The notes under the pieces: generated by a model
Database searches by the model: none
The model's input: only the letters and a program-made list of their open reading frames with translations
Told to the model about the DNA's origin: nothing
Assembly (NCBI RefSeq): GCF_965215655.1
Contig: NZ_OZ244111.1
Location: 1,798,001-1,862,000 of the forward strand
Source: Nioella sp965215655
Lineage (GTDB): Bacteria > Pseudomonadota > Alphaproteobacteria > Rhodobacterales > Rhodobacteraceae
Reading direction: 5' to 3'
DNA: 64,000 nt
Program-made: the position numbers and the translations under genes
Part shown: one piece after another, positions 23,951-33,255 of the stretch
How positions within the stretch are numbered: position 1 is the stretch's first letter
Layout of the letters: every line of letters starts with the position of its first letter

Positions 23951-25174
23951 GTGAACTACGATGCCGCGCTTGATGCCGCCCTGAACCGCCTGCATGAAGA
24001 AGGGCGTTACCGGACCTTCATTGATATTGAGCGCCGTCGCGGTCAGTTCCCCCATGCGGTCTGGAAAAAGCCGGATGGCACTGAGCAGGATATCACCGTC
24101 TGGTGTGGCAATGATTACCTCGGCATGGGCCAGCATCCGGTTGTTCTGGAGGCGATGCACAAGGCGCTGGAAGATACCGGCGCGGGGTCCGGCGGCACGC
24201 GCAACATTTCCGGCACCACGGTCTATCACAAGGAACTGGAGGCGGAGCTGTCCGACCTCCACCAGAAAGAGGCTGCGCTTCTGTTCACCTCGGCCTATAT
24301 CGCCAATGACGCGACGCTCAGCACGCTGCCCAAGCTGTTTCCGGGCCTCATCATCTATTCAGACGCGCTGAACCATGCCTCGATGATCGAGGGCGTGCGC
24401 CGCAATGGCGGGGCAAAGCGCATCTTCCGCCATAACGACGTGGCCCATCTGCGCGAGTTGCTGGAGGCCGACGATCCCGCTGCGCCCAAGCTGATCGCCT
24501 TCGAGTCGATCTATTCCATGGATGGCGATTTCGGCCCCATCGAAGAGATCTGCGATCTGGCAGACGAATTCGGCGCGCTGACCTATCTCGACGAGGTGCA
24601 CGCAGTTGGCATGTACGGCCCCCGTGGCGCTGGCGTGGCCGAGCGGGACAACCTGATGCACCGCATCGACATCATCAATGGCACCCTGGGCAAGGCCTTT
24701 GGCGTGCATGGCGGCTATATCGCGGCCAGCGAAAAAATGTGCGATGCCGTAAGGTCTTACGCGCCGGGCTTCATCTTCACCACCTCTTTGCCGCCGGTCG
24801 TTGCGGCGGGGGCGGCGGCCTCGGTCCGGCACCTGAAGACCGATCAGGCACTGCGTGATCTGCACCAGGAACGCGCCAAGGTTTTGAAGCTGCGCCTCAA
24901 GGGCATGGGCCTGCCGATCATCGACCATGGCAGTCACATCGTGCCGGTCATGGTGGGCGATCCGGTGCATACCAAGAAGATCTCGGACATGCTGCTGTCG
25001 GACTACGGCATCTACGTGCAGCCGATCAATTTTCCGACCGTACCACGCGGGACGGAGCGCCTGCGCTTTACCCCGTCACCGGTCCATGATCCCAAGATGC
25101 TGGATGGCCTTGTTCGGGCAATGGACGCGCTGTGGAACCATTGTGCGCTGAATCGTGCCGAAATGAGTGCCTGA
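23951..25174 (+). CDS. hemA: 5-aminolevulinate synthase
   Basis: This pyridoxal-phosphate enzyme condenses glycine and succinyl-CoA to 5-aminolevulinate, the first step of haem and any tetrapyrrole synthesis by the Shemin route of alphaproteobacteria. The 407-residue length is standard. The sequence shows GAGSGGTRNISGTTVYH, DEVHAVGMYG and the PLP lysine K248 in GTLGKAFGVHGG. The GTG start at 23951 has an AAGGAG site. The upstream FnrL-type box fits oxygen control. Confidence 0.95.
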   Translation: MNYDAALDAALNRLHEEGRYRTFIDIERRRGQFPHAVWKKPDGTEQDITVWCGNDYLGMGQHPVVLEAMHKALEDTGAGSGGTRNISGTTVYHKELEAELSDLHQKEAALLFTSAYIANDATLSTLPKLFPGLIIYSDALNHASMIEGVRRNGGAKRIFRHNDVAHLRELLEADDPAAPKLIAFESIYSMDGDFGPIEEICDLADEFGALTYLDEVHAVGMYGPRGAGVAERDNLMHRIDIINGTLGKAFGVHGGYIAASEKMCDAVRSYAPGFIFTTSLPPVVAAGAAASVRHLKTDQALRDLHQERAKVLKLRLKGMGLPIIDHGSHIVPVMVGDPVHTKKISDMLLSDYGIYVQPINFPTVPRGTERLRFTPSPVHDPKMLDGLVRAMDALWNHCALNRAEMSA

Positions 25175-25330
25175 CGCAAGTTCCGCAGGTGCAAAATAAC
25201 CTCATGTTGTGTTAACACGCTCCTAAGACCGGCGATTTTGGGGAATCACCGGGATGGAATGGGGATGTCTTCGGTCGGCAGATCGGAAAACCGTCAAAGA
25301 CCGTAGGCGAAACGCGGGGCACAGGGCCGC

Positions 25331-26521
25331 ATGGGCATGAACACAGACACGTCGAAGGATGGCAGCTTGCCATTTGACGAGCTTGATACGCTTGACGTGC
25401 CTCTGGGGGACCTGATGCGCGGGGAACGCGCGACCCTTGGCAAATCCCTGCTGGATGTGGAACGAGAGCTGAAGATCAAGGCCTCTCACATCGCCGCCAT
25501 CGAAAACGCCGATCTCTCCGTCTTTGCCACCAAGGGCTTCGTGGCCGGTTACGTGCGATCCTACGCGCGCTATCTGGGCATGGACCCGGAATGGACCTTC
25601 CGCCGGTTCAGCGCCGAGGCCGGGTTCCACGGCGTCCACGGGGATTCCGCGGCACAGGCCCGTGGGGCAAAGCGCGCCTTCGGCGATGCCCCCAAGCGCC
25701 TGAATCCCAATGATGTGATGTCCACCGCCCGCGTGTCTTTCGCCCCCGAACGCGAAAGCATGTTCAGCCGCCTGGAACCGGGCGCACTTGGCTCTGCTGC
25801 CGTCCTGATCGCGCTTGTCGGGGTCATCGGCTACGGCGCATGGTCGGTGCTGACGGAAATCCAGCGGGTGCAGTTCGTGCCCGTGGATGAGGCCCCGCAG
25901 ACCGTCGCGGCCCTTGACCCGGTCGAAGCAGCCGGTGTCATGTCGATGGCGCAAACGGAACTGCCCGACGCCACCACGCCACGCCTGCCCTCGGTCGATC
26001 CCATTGACCGGCTTTATCGCCCGCAGGCGCTTGACACCCCCGTCCTGACCCCACGGGACGAGGCGATTGCCACGCTCGACCCCGATGCGGTCGGAGAATT
26101 CGCGCAAACCCCCGGCCTTGCCCGGCCAAATGCGCCCGAAGAAAGCTTTGAACTGGCGGGTGCGGTTCAGGTGACCGAGGCCCCGGCGGCCGATGAGGTG
26201 GTGCTCTTTGCCGTGCGCCCGTCCTGGATCCGCGTGAGCTCGGCCTCCGGCACCGTCCTGTTCGAGGGCACGCTTGACGCAGGCGACAGCTATACCCTGC
26301 CCGAAGGAGCCGACCTGCCGACCTTGCGCGCGGGCAATTCCGGCTCGCTCTATTTCGCGGTCAACGGCGTGACGCTTGGCCCCGCCGGTCCCGGCACCTC
26401 TATCGCACGCGACGTTGTGCTGACCGCCGATGCGCTGTCCGACAATTATGTGATGGCCGATGCCGCAGCCGACCCTGATCTGCCGCGTGTCGCGGCGCTG
26501 GTCCTGTCTGGCGACAACTGA
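25331..26521 (+). CDS. RodZ-like membrane protein (HTH plus DUF4115)
   Basis: The 396-residue protein has an N-terminal Xre-type helix-turn-helix (about residues 30-100, LGKSLLDVERELKIKASHIAAIEN). A membrane helix lies near residue 160 (AAVLIALVGVIGYGAWSVL), followed by a long linker and a C-terminal DUF4115-like domain (from about residue 295, LFAVRPSWIRVSSASG). This order matches RodZ, which links MreB to the cell-shape machinery. The stop lies in a 15-base tandem duplication (GGCGACAACTGA twice). The gene precedes ispG, as RodZ genes often do. Confidence 0.85.
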   Translation: MGMNTDTSKDGSLPFDELDTLDVPLGDLMRGERATLGKSLLDVERELKIKASHIAAIENADLSVFATKGFVAGYVRSYARYLGMDPEWTFRRFSAEAGFHGVHGDSAAQARGAKRAFGDAPKRLNPNDVMSTARVSFAPERESMFSRLEPGALGSAAVLIALVGVIGYGAWSVLTEIQRVQFVPVDEAPQTVAALDPVEAAGVMSMAQTELPDATTPRLPSVDPIDRLYRPQALDTPVLTPRDEAIATLDPDAVGEFAQTPGLARPNAPEESFELAGAVQVTEAPAADEVVLFAVRPSWIRVSSASGTVLFEGTLDAGDSYTLPEGADLPTLRAGNSGSLYFAVNGVTLGPAGPGTSIARDVVLTADALSDNYVMADAAADPDLPRVAALVLSGDN

Positions 26522-26614
26522 TCCGGCGACAACTGACGCACCCCCGTTGCCGTGCCCGGACACAGGGGCTATCTGACTGGCAGAAGCGTTTGATCAGGCC
26601 CGAGGCAGACCGAC

Positions 26615-27739
26615 ATGTCCCACAATCCCATTCGCCCCTGGCGCAATATCGACCGGCGTGACAGCCGCCGCATCATGGTTGGGAATGTGCCTGTTGGGGG
26701 TGGCGCACCGATTTCCGTTCAAACGATGACCAACACGCTGACCACGGATGTGGCGGGCACCATCGCGCAGGTGCAGGCCTGTGCCGAGGCGGGGGCCGAT
26801 ATTGTGCGCGTGTCGGTGCCCGATCAGGCGTCGTCCAAAGCGTTGAAAGAGATCGTGGCGGAAAGCCCGGTGCCGATCGTGGCGGACATCCATTTCCACT
26901 ACAAACGTGGGATCGAAGCGGCCGAGGCGGGCGCCGCCTGCCTGCGGATCAACCCCGGTAATATCGGCGATGCCAGCCGCGTGGCCGAGGTGGTGAAGGC
27001 CGCCCGCGACCACAATTGTTCGATCCGTATCGGGGTGAATGCGGGCTCGCTCGAAAAGCACCTGCTGGACAAGTATGGCGAACCCTGTCCCGACGCGATG
27101 ATCGAAAGCGGGCTTGATCATATCCGCATTCTGCAGGACCACGATTTCCACGAGTTCAAGATCAGCGTGAAAGCGTCCGATGTGTTCATGGCCGCCGCCG
27201 CCTATCAGGGGCTGGCAGAGGCCACGGACGCGCCCATTCACCTTGGCATCACCGAGGCGGGCGGGCTGATGACCGGCACCGTGAAATCCGCGATCGGACT
27301 TGGCAACCTTTTGTGGATGGGCATCGGCGACACGCTGCGCGTAAGTCTGTCTGCCGATCCGGTCGAGGAGGTGAAGGTCGGCTATGAGATCCTGAAGGCG
27401 CTCGGGCTGCGGCACCGGGGGGTCAACATCATCTCTTGCCCGTCCTGCGCGCGGCAGGGATTCGACGTGATCAAAACGGTGGAACTGCTGGAGGACCGGC
27501 TGGCCCATATCAAGACGCCGATGAGCCTTTCCATCATCGGATGTGTGGTGAACGGGCCGGGCGAGGCGCTGTTGACCGATGTGGGCTTTACCGGCGGCGG
27601 GGCCGGGTCGGGGATGGTTTATCTCGACGGCAAGCAGGCCCACAAGCTGGCTAATGACGGCATGGTCGATCACATCGTCGAGCAAGTGGAACGCAAGGCC
27701 GCCCAGATTGAAGCCGCCCGCGCCGACGCGGCGGAATGA
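26615..27739 (+). CDS. ispG: 4-hydroxy-3-methylbut-2-en-1-yl diphosphate synthase
   Basis: IspG (GcpE) carries out the penultimate step of the MEP isoprenoid route, reducing the cyclic diphosphate with a [4Fe-4S] cluster. The 374-residue bacterial form lacks the long insert of plants. Cluster cysteines are in ISCPSCARQGFDV (two) and IIGCVVNGPGEAL (third). The TIM-barrel part includes VADIHFHYKRG and CLRINPGNIG. The start is given by the conserved MSHNPIRPWR segment. Confidence 0.95.
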   Translation: MSHNPIRPWRNIDRRDSRRIMVGNVPVGGGAPISVQTMTNTLTTDVAGTIAQVQACAEAGADIVRVSVPDQASSKALKEIVAESPVPIVADIHFHYKRGIEAAEAGAACLRINPGNIGDASRVAEVVKAARDHNCSIRIGVNAGSLEKHLLDKYGEPCPDAMIESGLDHIRILQDHDFHEFKISVKASDVFMAAAAYQGLAEATDAPIHLGITEAGGLMTGTVKSAIGLGNLLWMGIGDTLRVSLSADPVEEVKVGYEILKALGLRHRGVNIISCPSCARQGFDVIKTVELLEDRLAHIKTPMSLSIIGCVVNGPGEALLTDVGFTGGGAGSGMVYLDGKQAHKLANDGMVDHIVEQVERKAAQIEAARADAAE

Positions 27740-27793
27740 TCCGCGCTTAACCTTTTCTTCGTCTCGTGCTGTCAGGCTGTACCGGGCTCCGGT

Positions 27794-27835
27794 CAGCCCC
27801 TGCCGCGATGTTTGGGTGCGGTGCGACAGGGGCTG
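27794..27835. terminator. Long hairpin between convergent ispG and the PhnM-like gene
   Basis: CAGCCCCTG pairs with CAGGGGCTG across a 24-base loop. There is no T-run on either side, so an intrinsic terminator is only possible. Confidence 0.4.
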
Positions 27836-27946
27836 CCCTTCAGTGCCTTCGGCAGTCGGATCGCTTGGGCACGTGAAGAAGAGTACGGTAAGAATTCTTG
27901 CGAAAAGGTTAACGGTGTTTGCATGGTATTGGCGCGCAGCGGGCGA

Positions 27947-28981
27947 TCACTCTGCGGCCATTGGAATGGGGTGCCCCGGTTGCCCGAAACGTGCCGCCAG
28001 ATCCCGCGTCGCAAAACACAGGCGACCCTTTGCGATGGTGGCCACAGCATTGCGGGTGGTTTCATCGACAATCACCAGATCCGCCCGTTTGCCGTGTTCC
28101 AGCGTGCCGCGATCGGCCAAACCGATGATCTCGGCCGGTTTGGACGAGATCAGCGCCCAGGTGGCTGGCAGGTCCTTCAGCGCGCCATTGGCCAGAACCC
28201 AGGCTGCTTCGGCCATTTTATGGGGTGCGCCATCTGACACAAGCGCGTCGCAAAGCCCCTGCGCCACCAACCGGGCCGTTCCGGCCGCTTCACCGATGCC
28301 TGCGGAAGGGCAAAGATCCGCGGCGGAGGCAAGCACGCAATCGCCCATGGCACGCGCTGTGGCCGCCGCGGCCCGGCTGCGTGGCAATTCGGCAATCCGC
28401 GCCCCGAGCATCCGGTAATATTCCCGTGTTTCGGCATCGGCATCGCCAAGGCTGCCATAGGGGATGCCAAGCGAGTCGAGACATTCCGCCATCTGGCAGA
28501 GATCGCGGGGAAAGCTGGGGGCGCCGGCGTCTGCCGCAGTCGTCCGGGCGCGGGACGTGAACGAGGCAAGGTCCAGACGACGTTCTTCCAGCTGCCGCAG
28601 CCGGTCCGGGCCGAGACGCGCATCCGGCGACAGGATCAGCTTGGCCCGCAGGTCGATGCCGCCGCGAATGACGGCCAGCCTGTCCAGAACCTGCTCGATC
28701 AGCGGATCGGGGTCGGACGGAACGTTCAGCCAGGCCGTTGTGACGCCCTGTGCGGCCAGACGCGTTTTGATCGCGGGCAATGCCCCAATCAGCAACGGTT
28801 CGGGCAGGGCCAGATGCAGGTCGACGATGCCCGGCAACACCAGGTATCCGCTCAGGTCGACCTCGGGCAGGGGGCCCTTGGTGATCCGCCCGCGCGCCAG
28901 CCCGAGCGACCGGCGCTGAAGCTGGCCACTACGCAGAATCCGGGCGCCGGTCAGGCGCAGGGGCGGCAGGTGAAGAGACAT
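27947..28981 (-). CDS. PhnM-like amidohydrolase homologue lacking metal ligands
   Basis: The 344-residue protein follows the PhnM pattern (diphosphatase of phosphonate degradation). It has LVLPGIVDLH near residue 50, an ELPRSRAAAATARAMG block, DALVSDGAPHKMAEAAW and a C-terminal ISSKPAEIIGLADRG-TLEHGKRADLVIVDE. Several metal ligands of active PhnM are missing. The first site reads DLHLALPE instead of H-x-D/H, and no SHDD-type segment is present. It may be a non-catalytic or repurposed homologue. No phn genes are nearby. Confidence 0.6.
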   Translation of the reverse strand: MSLHLPPLRLTGARILRSGQLQRRSLGLARGRITKGPLPEVDLSGYLVLPGIVDLHLALPEPLLIGALPAIKTRLAAQGVTTAWLNVPSDPDPLIEQVLDRLAVIRGGIDLRAKLILSPDARLGPDRLRQLEERRLDLASFTSRARTTAADAGAPSFPRDLCQMAECLDSLGIPYGSLGDADAETREYYRMLGARIAELPRSRAAAATARAMGDCVLASAADLCPSAGIGEAAGTARLVAQGLCDALVSDGAPHKMAEAAWVLANGALKDLPATWALISSKPAEIIGLADRGTLEHGKRADLVIVDETTRNAVATIAKGRLCFATRDLAARFGQPGHPIPMAAE

Positions 28982-29169
28982 TGTGAAGACCGCTCAAGCC
29001 AAGGTTTTCAGCTAGACTAGGCACGATCTGTATCGCCCGGATGACAAGAAACCGGAAAATCATGGTTAACAGGCGGAATTCCCGCCCGCAGCGACCATGG
29101 CGGCAATTGCACCGACGTGACGAGGGGCCTAGGGTCTGCCCGTTGGGTGCTGATGGGAAGGTGGTCGCC

Positions 29170-30582
29170 ATGGCCGAACTGATGGAAATGCCGCGCAATG
29201 ACGAGGGAATCGGAACGGCTGTGGCGCTTTTGAAGCAACGCTTCGCAGAGCGGCTGGAGACTGGCCAATCCATCCGCGACCAGCATGGCCACACCACCAC
29301 ATGGATCGAGACTCAGCCCCCCGATGCGGTCGTTTTCGTGGAAAGCACGGAGGAGGTGCAGGAGGTGGTGCGTATCTGCGCCGATCACCGCGTGCCGATC
29401 ATCCCCTTTGGCACCGGCACCTCTCTGGAGGGTCACGTGAACGCCCCCGCCGGTGGCATCAGCGTGGATTTCAACCGCATGGACAAGATCCTTGCCGTGC
29501 ATCCCGAAGATATGGACGTCGTCATTCAACCCGGCGTGACCCGCGAGGCGCTGAACACCTACTTGCGTGACACGGGGCTGTTCTTCCCGGTCGATCCGGG
29601 CGCCAATGCCTCGCTTGGCGGCATGGCCGCGACGCGCGCCTCCGGCACCAACGCGGTGCGCTACGGCACGATGAAGGACAACGTGCTGGCCCTGAAGGCG
29701 GTGCTGCCCTCGGGGGAAATCGTCAAGACCGGCAACCGCGCCCGCAAAAGCAGCGCCGGATATGACTTGACGCGGCTGATCGTGGGCTCAGAGGGCACGC
29801 TTGGCCTGATCACCGAATTGACCTTGAAATTGCAGGGCATCCCCGAGGCGATCTCGGCGGCCACCTGTTCCTTTCCCACGGTCGAGGCCGCCTGCAACGC
29901 GGTGATCATGACGATCCAGATGGGCCTGCCGGTGGCCCGGATCGAGTTGCTGGACGCGCTGTCCGTCAAGGGGGTGAACGCCTATTCCAAGCTCGATCTG
30001 CCGGAACAGCCGCTGCTGTTTCTGGAGTTCCACGGATCTGAAAACTCCGTGAAGGAACAGGCGCAAACCTTTGGCGAGATTGCAGAAGATTTCGGCAGTC
30101 AGGGCTTTGCCTTCACCACGAAACCGGAGGACCGCAATCGGCTCTGGCAGGCGCGGCACGACGCCTATTGGGCATCGCTGGCGTTGCGTCCGGGGGCCAA
30201 GGGCATCTCCACCGATTGCTGTGTGCCCGTGTCCCGCCTTGCCGAATGCGTCACCGCGGCGCAAGCCAAGGCCGAGGAACTGGGCCTGATCGCCCCGGTC
30301 GTGGGCCATGTGGGCGACGGCAATTTCCACACCCTGCCGCTGATCATGATGGATGACGCCCAAGAGGTCGCCCGCGCGCGGGAATTCGTCAGTTGGCTGA
30401 ACGATCTGGCGATTTCCATGGACGGCACCTGTACCGGCGAACACGGGATCGGGCAGGGCAAGGCGAAATACCTGATGGGGGAACTGGGCGAAGGCGCCCT
30501 GACCATGATGGCGGCAGTGAAACGCGGCGTCGACCCGTTCAATATCTTCAATCCCGGAAAGATCCTGTTGTCCGATGTCTGA
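29170..30582 (+). CDS. FAD-linked 2-hydroxyacid oxidase (D-lactate/glycolate dehydrogenase type)
   Basis: The 470-residue flavoprotein has the PCMH-type FAD domain (IPFGTGTSLEGHVNAPAGG, then IQPGVT, VDPGANASLGGMAATRASG and GSEGTLGLITELTLKL) and a C-terminal oxidase domain with HVGDGNFHTLPL and the TGEHGIGQGKAKYL metal/substrate motif. Such enzymes oxidise D-lactate or a similar hydroxyacid to the ketoacid and feed electrons to the chain. The ATG at 29170 is preferred over the upstream in-frame start at 29041 because a GGAAGG site precedes it. It overlaps the next gene by eight bases. Confidence 0.9.
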   Translation: MAELMEMPRNDEGIGTAVALLKQRFAERLETGQSIRDQHGHTTTWIETQPPDAVVFVESTEEVQEVVRICADHRVPIIPFGTGTSLEGHVNAPAGGISVDFNRMDKILAVHPEDMDVVIQPGVTREALNTYLRDTGLFFPVDPGANASLGGMAATRASGTNAVRYGTMKDNVLALKAVLPSGEIVKTGNRARKSSAGYDLTRLIVGSEGTLGLITELTLKLQGIPEAISAATCSFPTVEAACNAVIMTIQMGLPVARIELLDALSVKGVNAYSKLDLPEQPLLFLEFHGSENSVKEQAQTFGEIAEDFGSQGFAFTTKPEDRNRLWQARHDAYWASLALRPGAKGISTDCCVPVSRLAECVTAAQAKAEELGLIAPVVGHVGDGNFHTLPLIMMDDAQEVARAREFVSWLNDLAISMDGTCTGEHGIGQGKAKYLMGELGEGALTMMAAVKRGVDPFNIFNPGKILLSDV

Positions 30583-31288
30583 TCTCACTGGCCAACCCTC
30601 CGCCCACGACGAACCCCACCTGTCTTTCCGCACCGGCTGGCTGCGCGCCGCGGTGATGGGGGCCAATGACGGCATCCTGTCCACCGCCTCCCTGATCGCT
30701 GGTGTTGCCGCCGGGGGCGGCGACAGGGTGGCGATTGTGCTGGCCGGGACCGCCGGATTGATGGCCGGCGCGATGAGCATGGCGGCAGGGGAATATGTCT
30801 CGGTCTCCAGCCAGGCCGATACCGAGGCCGCTGATGTGGAGCGGGAGAGATACGAGCTGGAACACAACCCGGACTCGGAACTGGAAGAACTGGTTGCGAT
30901 CTATGAGTTCCGGGGCCTGTCGCCCGATCTGGCCCGCAAAGTGGCCGTGGAACTGACCGAGAAGGATGCGCTCGCCGCCCATCTGCGCGACGAGATCGGC
31001 ATTACCGACCTGTCGCCGCCCGCCCCGGTTCAGGCCGCTGTCGTATCGGCCCTGACCTTCGCCGTCGGAGCCGCCGCGCCGCTGCTCGTGGCCATGTTTG
31101 CGCCGCTGACGGGTCTGGTCTGGTCCGTGGGCCTTGCCACGATTGTGGCTTTGGCCGCCCTCGGCGCCCTTGGGGCGCAGGCAGGCGGGGCGCCCAGGAC
31201 GCGGGCTGCATTGCGCGTCGTCATCTGGGGCGTTCTGGCCATGGCCGCCACCTCGGCCATCGGGGCGCTCGTGGGGACCACGCTGTAG
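30575..31288 (+). CDS. VIT/CCC1-family iron or manganese transporter
   Basis: The 237-residue membrane protein matches the VIT family. It has the N-terminal GANDGILSTASLIAGVAAG helix, an AMSMAAGEYVSVSSQ stretch and a cytoplasmic metal-binding helix rich in glutamates (ELEELVAIYEFRGL), then three helices. Such proteins move Fe2+ or Mn2+ out of the cytosol. The start overlaps the end of the flavoprotein gene, so the two are co-translated. A functional link between them is not obvious. Confidence 0.85.
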   Translation: MSDLTGQPSAHDEPHLSFRTGWLRAAVMGANDGILSTASLIAGVAAGGGDRVAIVLAGTAGLMAGAMSMAAGEYVSVSSQADTEAADVERERYELEHNPDSELEELVAIYEFRGLSPDLARKVAVELTEKDALAAHLRDEIGITDLSPPAPVQAAVVSALTFAVGAAAPLLVAMFAPLTGLVWSVGLATIVALAALGALGAQAGGAPRTRAALRVVIWGVLAMAATSAIGALVGTTL

Positions 31289-31320
31289 CCCGGTCCGGTT
31301 TCTCAAATCGGGACTGGTAA

Positions 31321-31334
31321 TGTTAGCGCTAACG
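31321..31334. promoter_or_regulatory. LacI/GalR-type operator in front of edd
   Basis: GTTAGCGCTAAC is a perfect 12-base palindrome (31322-31333) with a central CG, 40 bases before the edd start. The shape (TGTTAGCGCTAAC) fits LacI-family operators such as those for sugar acid and glucose regulons. No LacI-type gene is in the window. Confidence 0.6.
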
Positions 31335-31373
31335 GATTATAGAATACGGTAACATGCAGCCAAGGAGACTCCG

Positions 31374-33179
31374 ATGTCGCTCAATGCCCGGATTGCAGAG
31401 GTCACAGACCGGATCATCGCCCGGTCGGCGGACAGCCGCAGCGCCTATCTCGACCGGATGCGCCGCGCCGCCGATCAGGGCCCTGCACGCGCGCATCTGA
31501 CCTGTGGGAATCAGGCTCATGCCTATGCGGCCATGGGGCAGGATCAGGGGGCGCTTGCCGAAGGGCGCGCGCCCAATATCGGGATCGTGACCGCCTATAA
31601 CGACATGCTCTCGGCCCATCAGCCTTTTGAGCGGTTTCCTGGCCTGATCAGGGATGCCGCCCGTGCCCGAGGGGCGACCGCGCAGGTTGCGGGCGGCGTT
31701 CCCGCCATGTGCGACGGGGTCACGCAGGGCCAGCCGGGGATGGAACTGAGCCTCTTTTCGCGCGACGTGATTGCCTTGTCTGCCGGTGTGGCGCTGTCGC
31801 ATAACTGTTTCGACGCGGCCATGTATCTTGGGGTCTGCGACAAGATCGTGCCCGGCCTGATCATCGCCGCTGCCACATTCGGCCATATTCCGGCGGTCTT
31901 CGTACCGGCGGGGCCGATGACCAGCGGCCTTCCCAACGATGAAAAATCCCGGGTGCGCCAGCAGTTTGCCACCGGCGAGGTGGGCCGCGACAAGCTGATG
32001 GAAGCCGAGATGGCCTCTTACCACGGGCCCGGCACCTGCACCTTTTACGGTACTGCGAACAGCAATCAGATGTTGATGGAATTCATGGGCCTGCACCTGC
32101 CGGGGGCGTCCTTCGTCAACCCCAACACGCCGCTTCGCGATGCGTTGACCATTGCCGCGACCGAGCGGGCGATCAGCATCACCGCGCTTGGTAATGACTA
32201 TCGGCCTGCGGGCGAGGTTCTGGATGAAAAGGCCTTCGTGAACGGCATTGTCGGGTTGATGGCCACGGGCGGCTCGACCAATCTCGTTCTGCATCTGCCC
32301 GCCATGGCGCGGGCGGCAGGGGTGCTGATCGAACCCGCCGATTTCGCCGATATCTCTGCCGTCACTCCGTTGATGGCGCGCGTCTACCCAAATGGGCTGG
32401 CGGATGTGAACCATTTCCACGCGGCGGGCGGGCTTGGCTACATGATCGGCGAGTTGCTGGATGCGGGGCTGTTGCACGAAGACGCCGTGACCGTGGCAGG
32501 CGATGGCCTGTCCCGATACCGGCAGGAACCAAAGCTGCAAGGCGACAAGGTGGTCTGGACCGACGGTGCCGGAACCAGCCTGAACGAAAAGATCCTGCGC
32601 CCGGCCTCCGACCCGTTCCAGGCCTCTGGCGGACTGGCGGAACTGATCGGCAACCTCGGCCAGGGCATCATGAAAGTGTCTGCCGTGGCCCCCGAACGCC
32701 ATGTGATCGAGGCCCCGGCAGCCGTATTCCACGATCAGGCCGATGTGAAAAAAGCCTTTCAGGACGGTCGGTTGAACCGCGACGTTGTGGTGGTCGTCCG
32801 CTTCCAGGGGCCGCGCGCCAACGGGATGCCGGAACTGCACAGCCTGACCCCGGTCCTGTCTGTGTTGCAGGATCGCGGCCACAAGGTCGCTCTCGTCACC
32901 GATGGCCGCATGTCCGGCGCGTCGGGCAAGGTGCCCTCGGCCATTCATGTCTCACCCGAGGCGCTTGATGGCGGCCTCATCTCCAGGCTGCAGGACGGCG
33001 ACCTGATCCGCGTCGATGCGGTGAAAGGCTCGCTCGACGTGCTGACCGAGGGCGTCGCGGACCGCACCCCCGCCATGCCCGACCTCTCCGCCAACAGCCA
33101 CGGCATCGGCCGCGAACTGTTCGAAGTCTTCCGCCGCAGCGCGGGCCCCGCGACCTCGGGAGCGGGCGTGGTCGTCTGA
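31374..33179 (+). CDS. edd: Phosphogluconate dehydratase
   Basis: Edd removes water from 6-phosphogluconate to give KDPG, the first specific step of the Entner-Doudoroff pathway. The 601-residue length is typical of the IlvD/Edd family. Cluster and metal signatures include GVPAMCDGVTQGQPGMELSL, LSHNCFDAAMYLGVCDKI and SNQMLMEFMGLHLPG, with ATGGSTNLVLHL later. It starts an edd-eda unit behind a LacI-type operator. Confidence 0.95.
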   Translation: MSLNARIAEVTDRIIARSADSRSAYLDRMRRAADQGPARAHLTCGNQAHAYAAMGQDQGALAEGRAPNIGIVTAYNDMLSAHQPFERFPGLIRDAARARGATAQVAGGVPAMCDGVTQGQPGMELSLFSRDVIALSAGVALSHNCFDAAMYLGVCDKIVPGLIIAAATFGHIPAVFVPAGPMTSGLPNDEKSRVRQQFATGEVGRDKLMEAEMASYHGPGTCTFYGTANSNQMLMEFMGLHLPGASFVNPNTPLRDALTIAATERAISITALGNDYRPAGEVLDEKAFVNGIVGLMATGGSTNLVLHLPAMARAAGVLIEPADFADISAVTPLMARVYPNGLADVNHFHAAGGLGYMIGELLDAGLLHEDAVTVAGDGLSRYRQEPKLQGDKVVWTDGAGTSLNEKILRPASDPFQASGGLAELIGNLGQGIMKVSAVAPERHVIEAPAAVFHDQADVKKAFQDGRLNRDVVVVVRFQGPRANGMPELHSLTPVLSVLQDRGHKVALVTDGRMSGASGKVPSAIHVSPEALDGGLISRLQDGDLIRVDAVKGSLDVLTEGVADRTPAMPDLSANSHGIGRELFEVFRRSAGPATSGAGVVV

Positions 33180-33180
33180 T

Positions 33181-33204
33181 CTTTCATCTTGGCAAAAATA
33201 CCTC
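33181..33204. repeat. 24-base dispersed repeat, copy 2 (inverted)
   Basis: CTTTCATCTTGGCAAAAATA plus CCTC is the exact reverse complement of 10949-10972. It starts right after the edd stop (33179) and lies in the 76-base gap before eda. It may act as a leaky stop between the genes. Confidence 0.75.
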
Positions 33205-33255
33205 CGCCGGAGGCGTCCAGACCCTGCCACCGGCCCCGACCCGAAGGACAAAGAG

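Noticed and set aside
25209..25218. Perfect palindrome GTGTTAACAC before the RodZ-like gene
   Set aside because: Ten bases is within chance for this length, and no regulator family is suggested.
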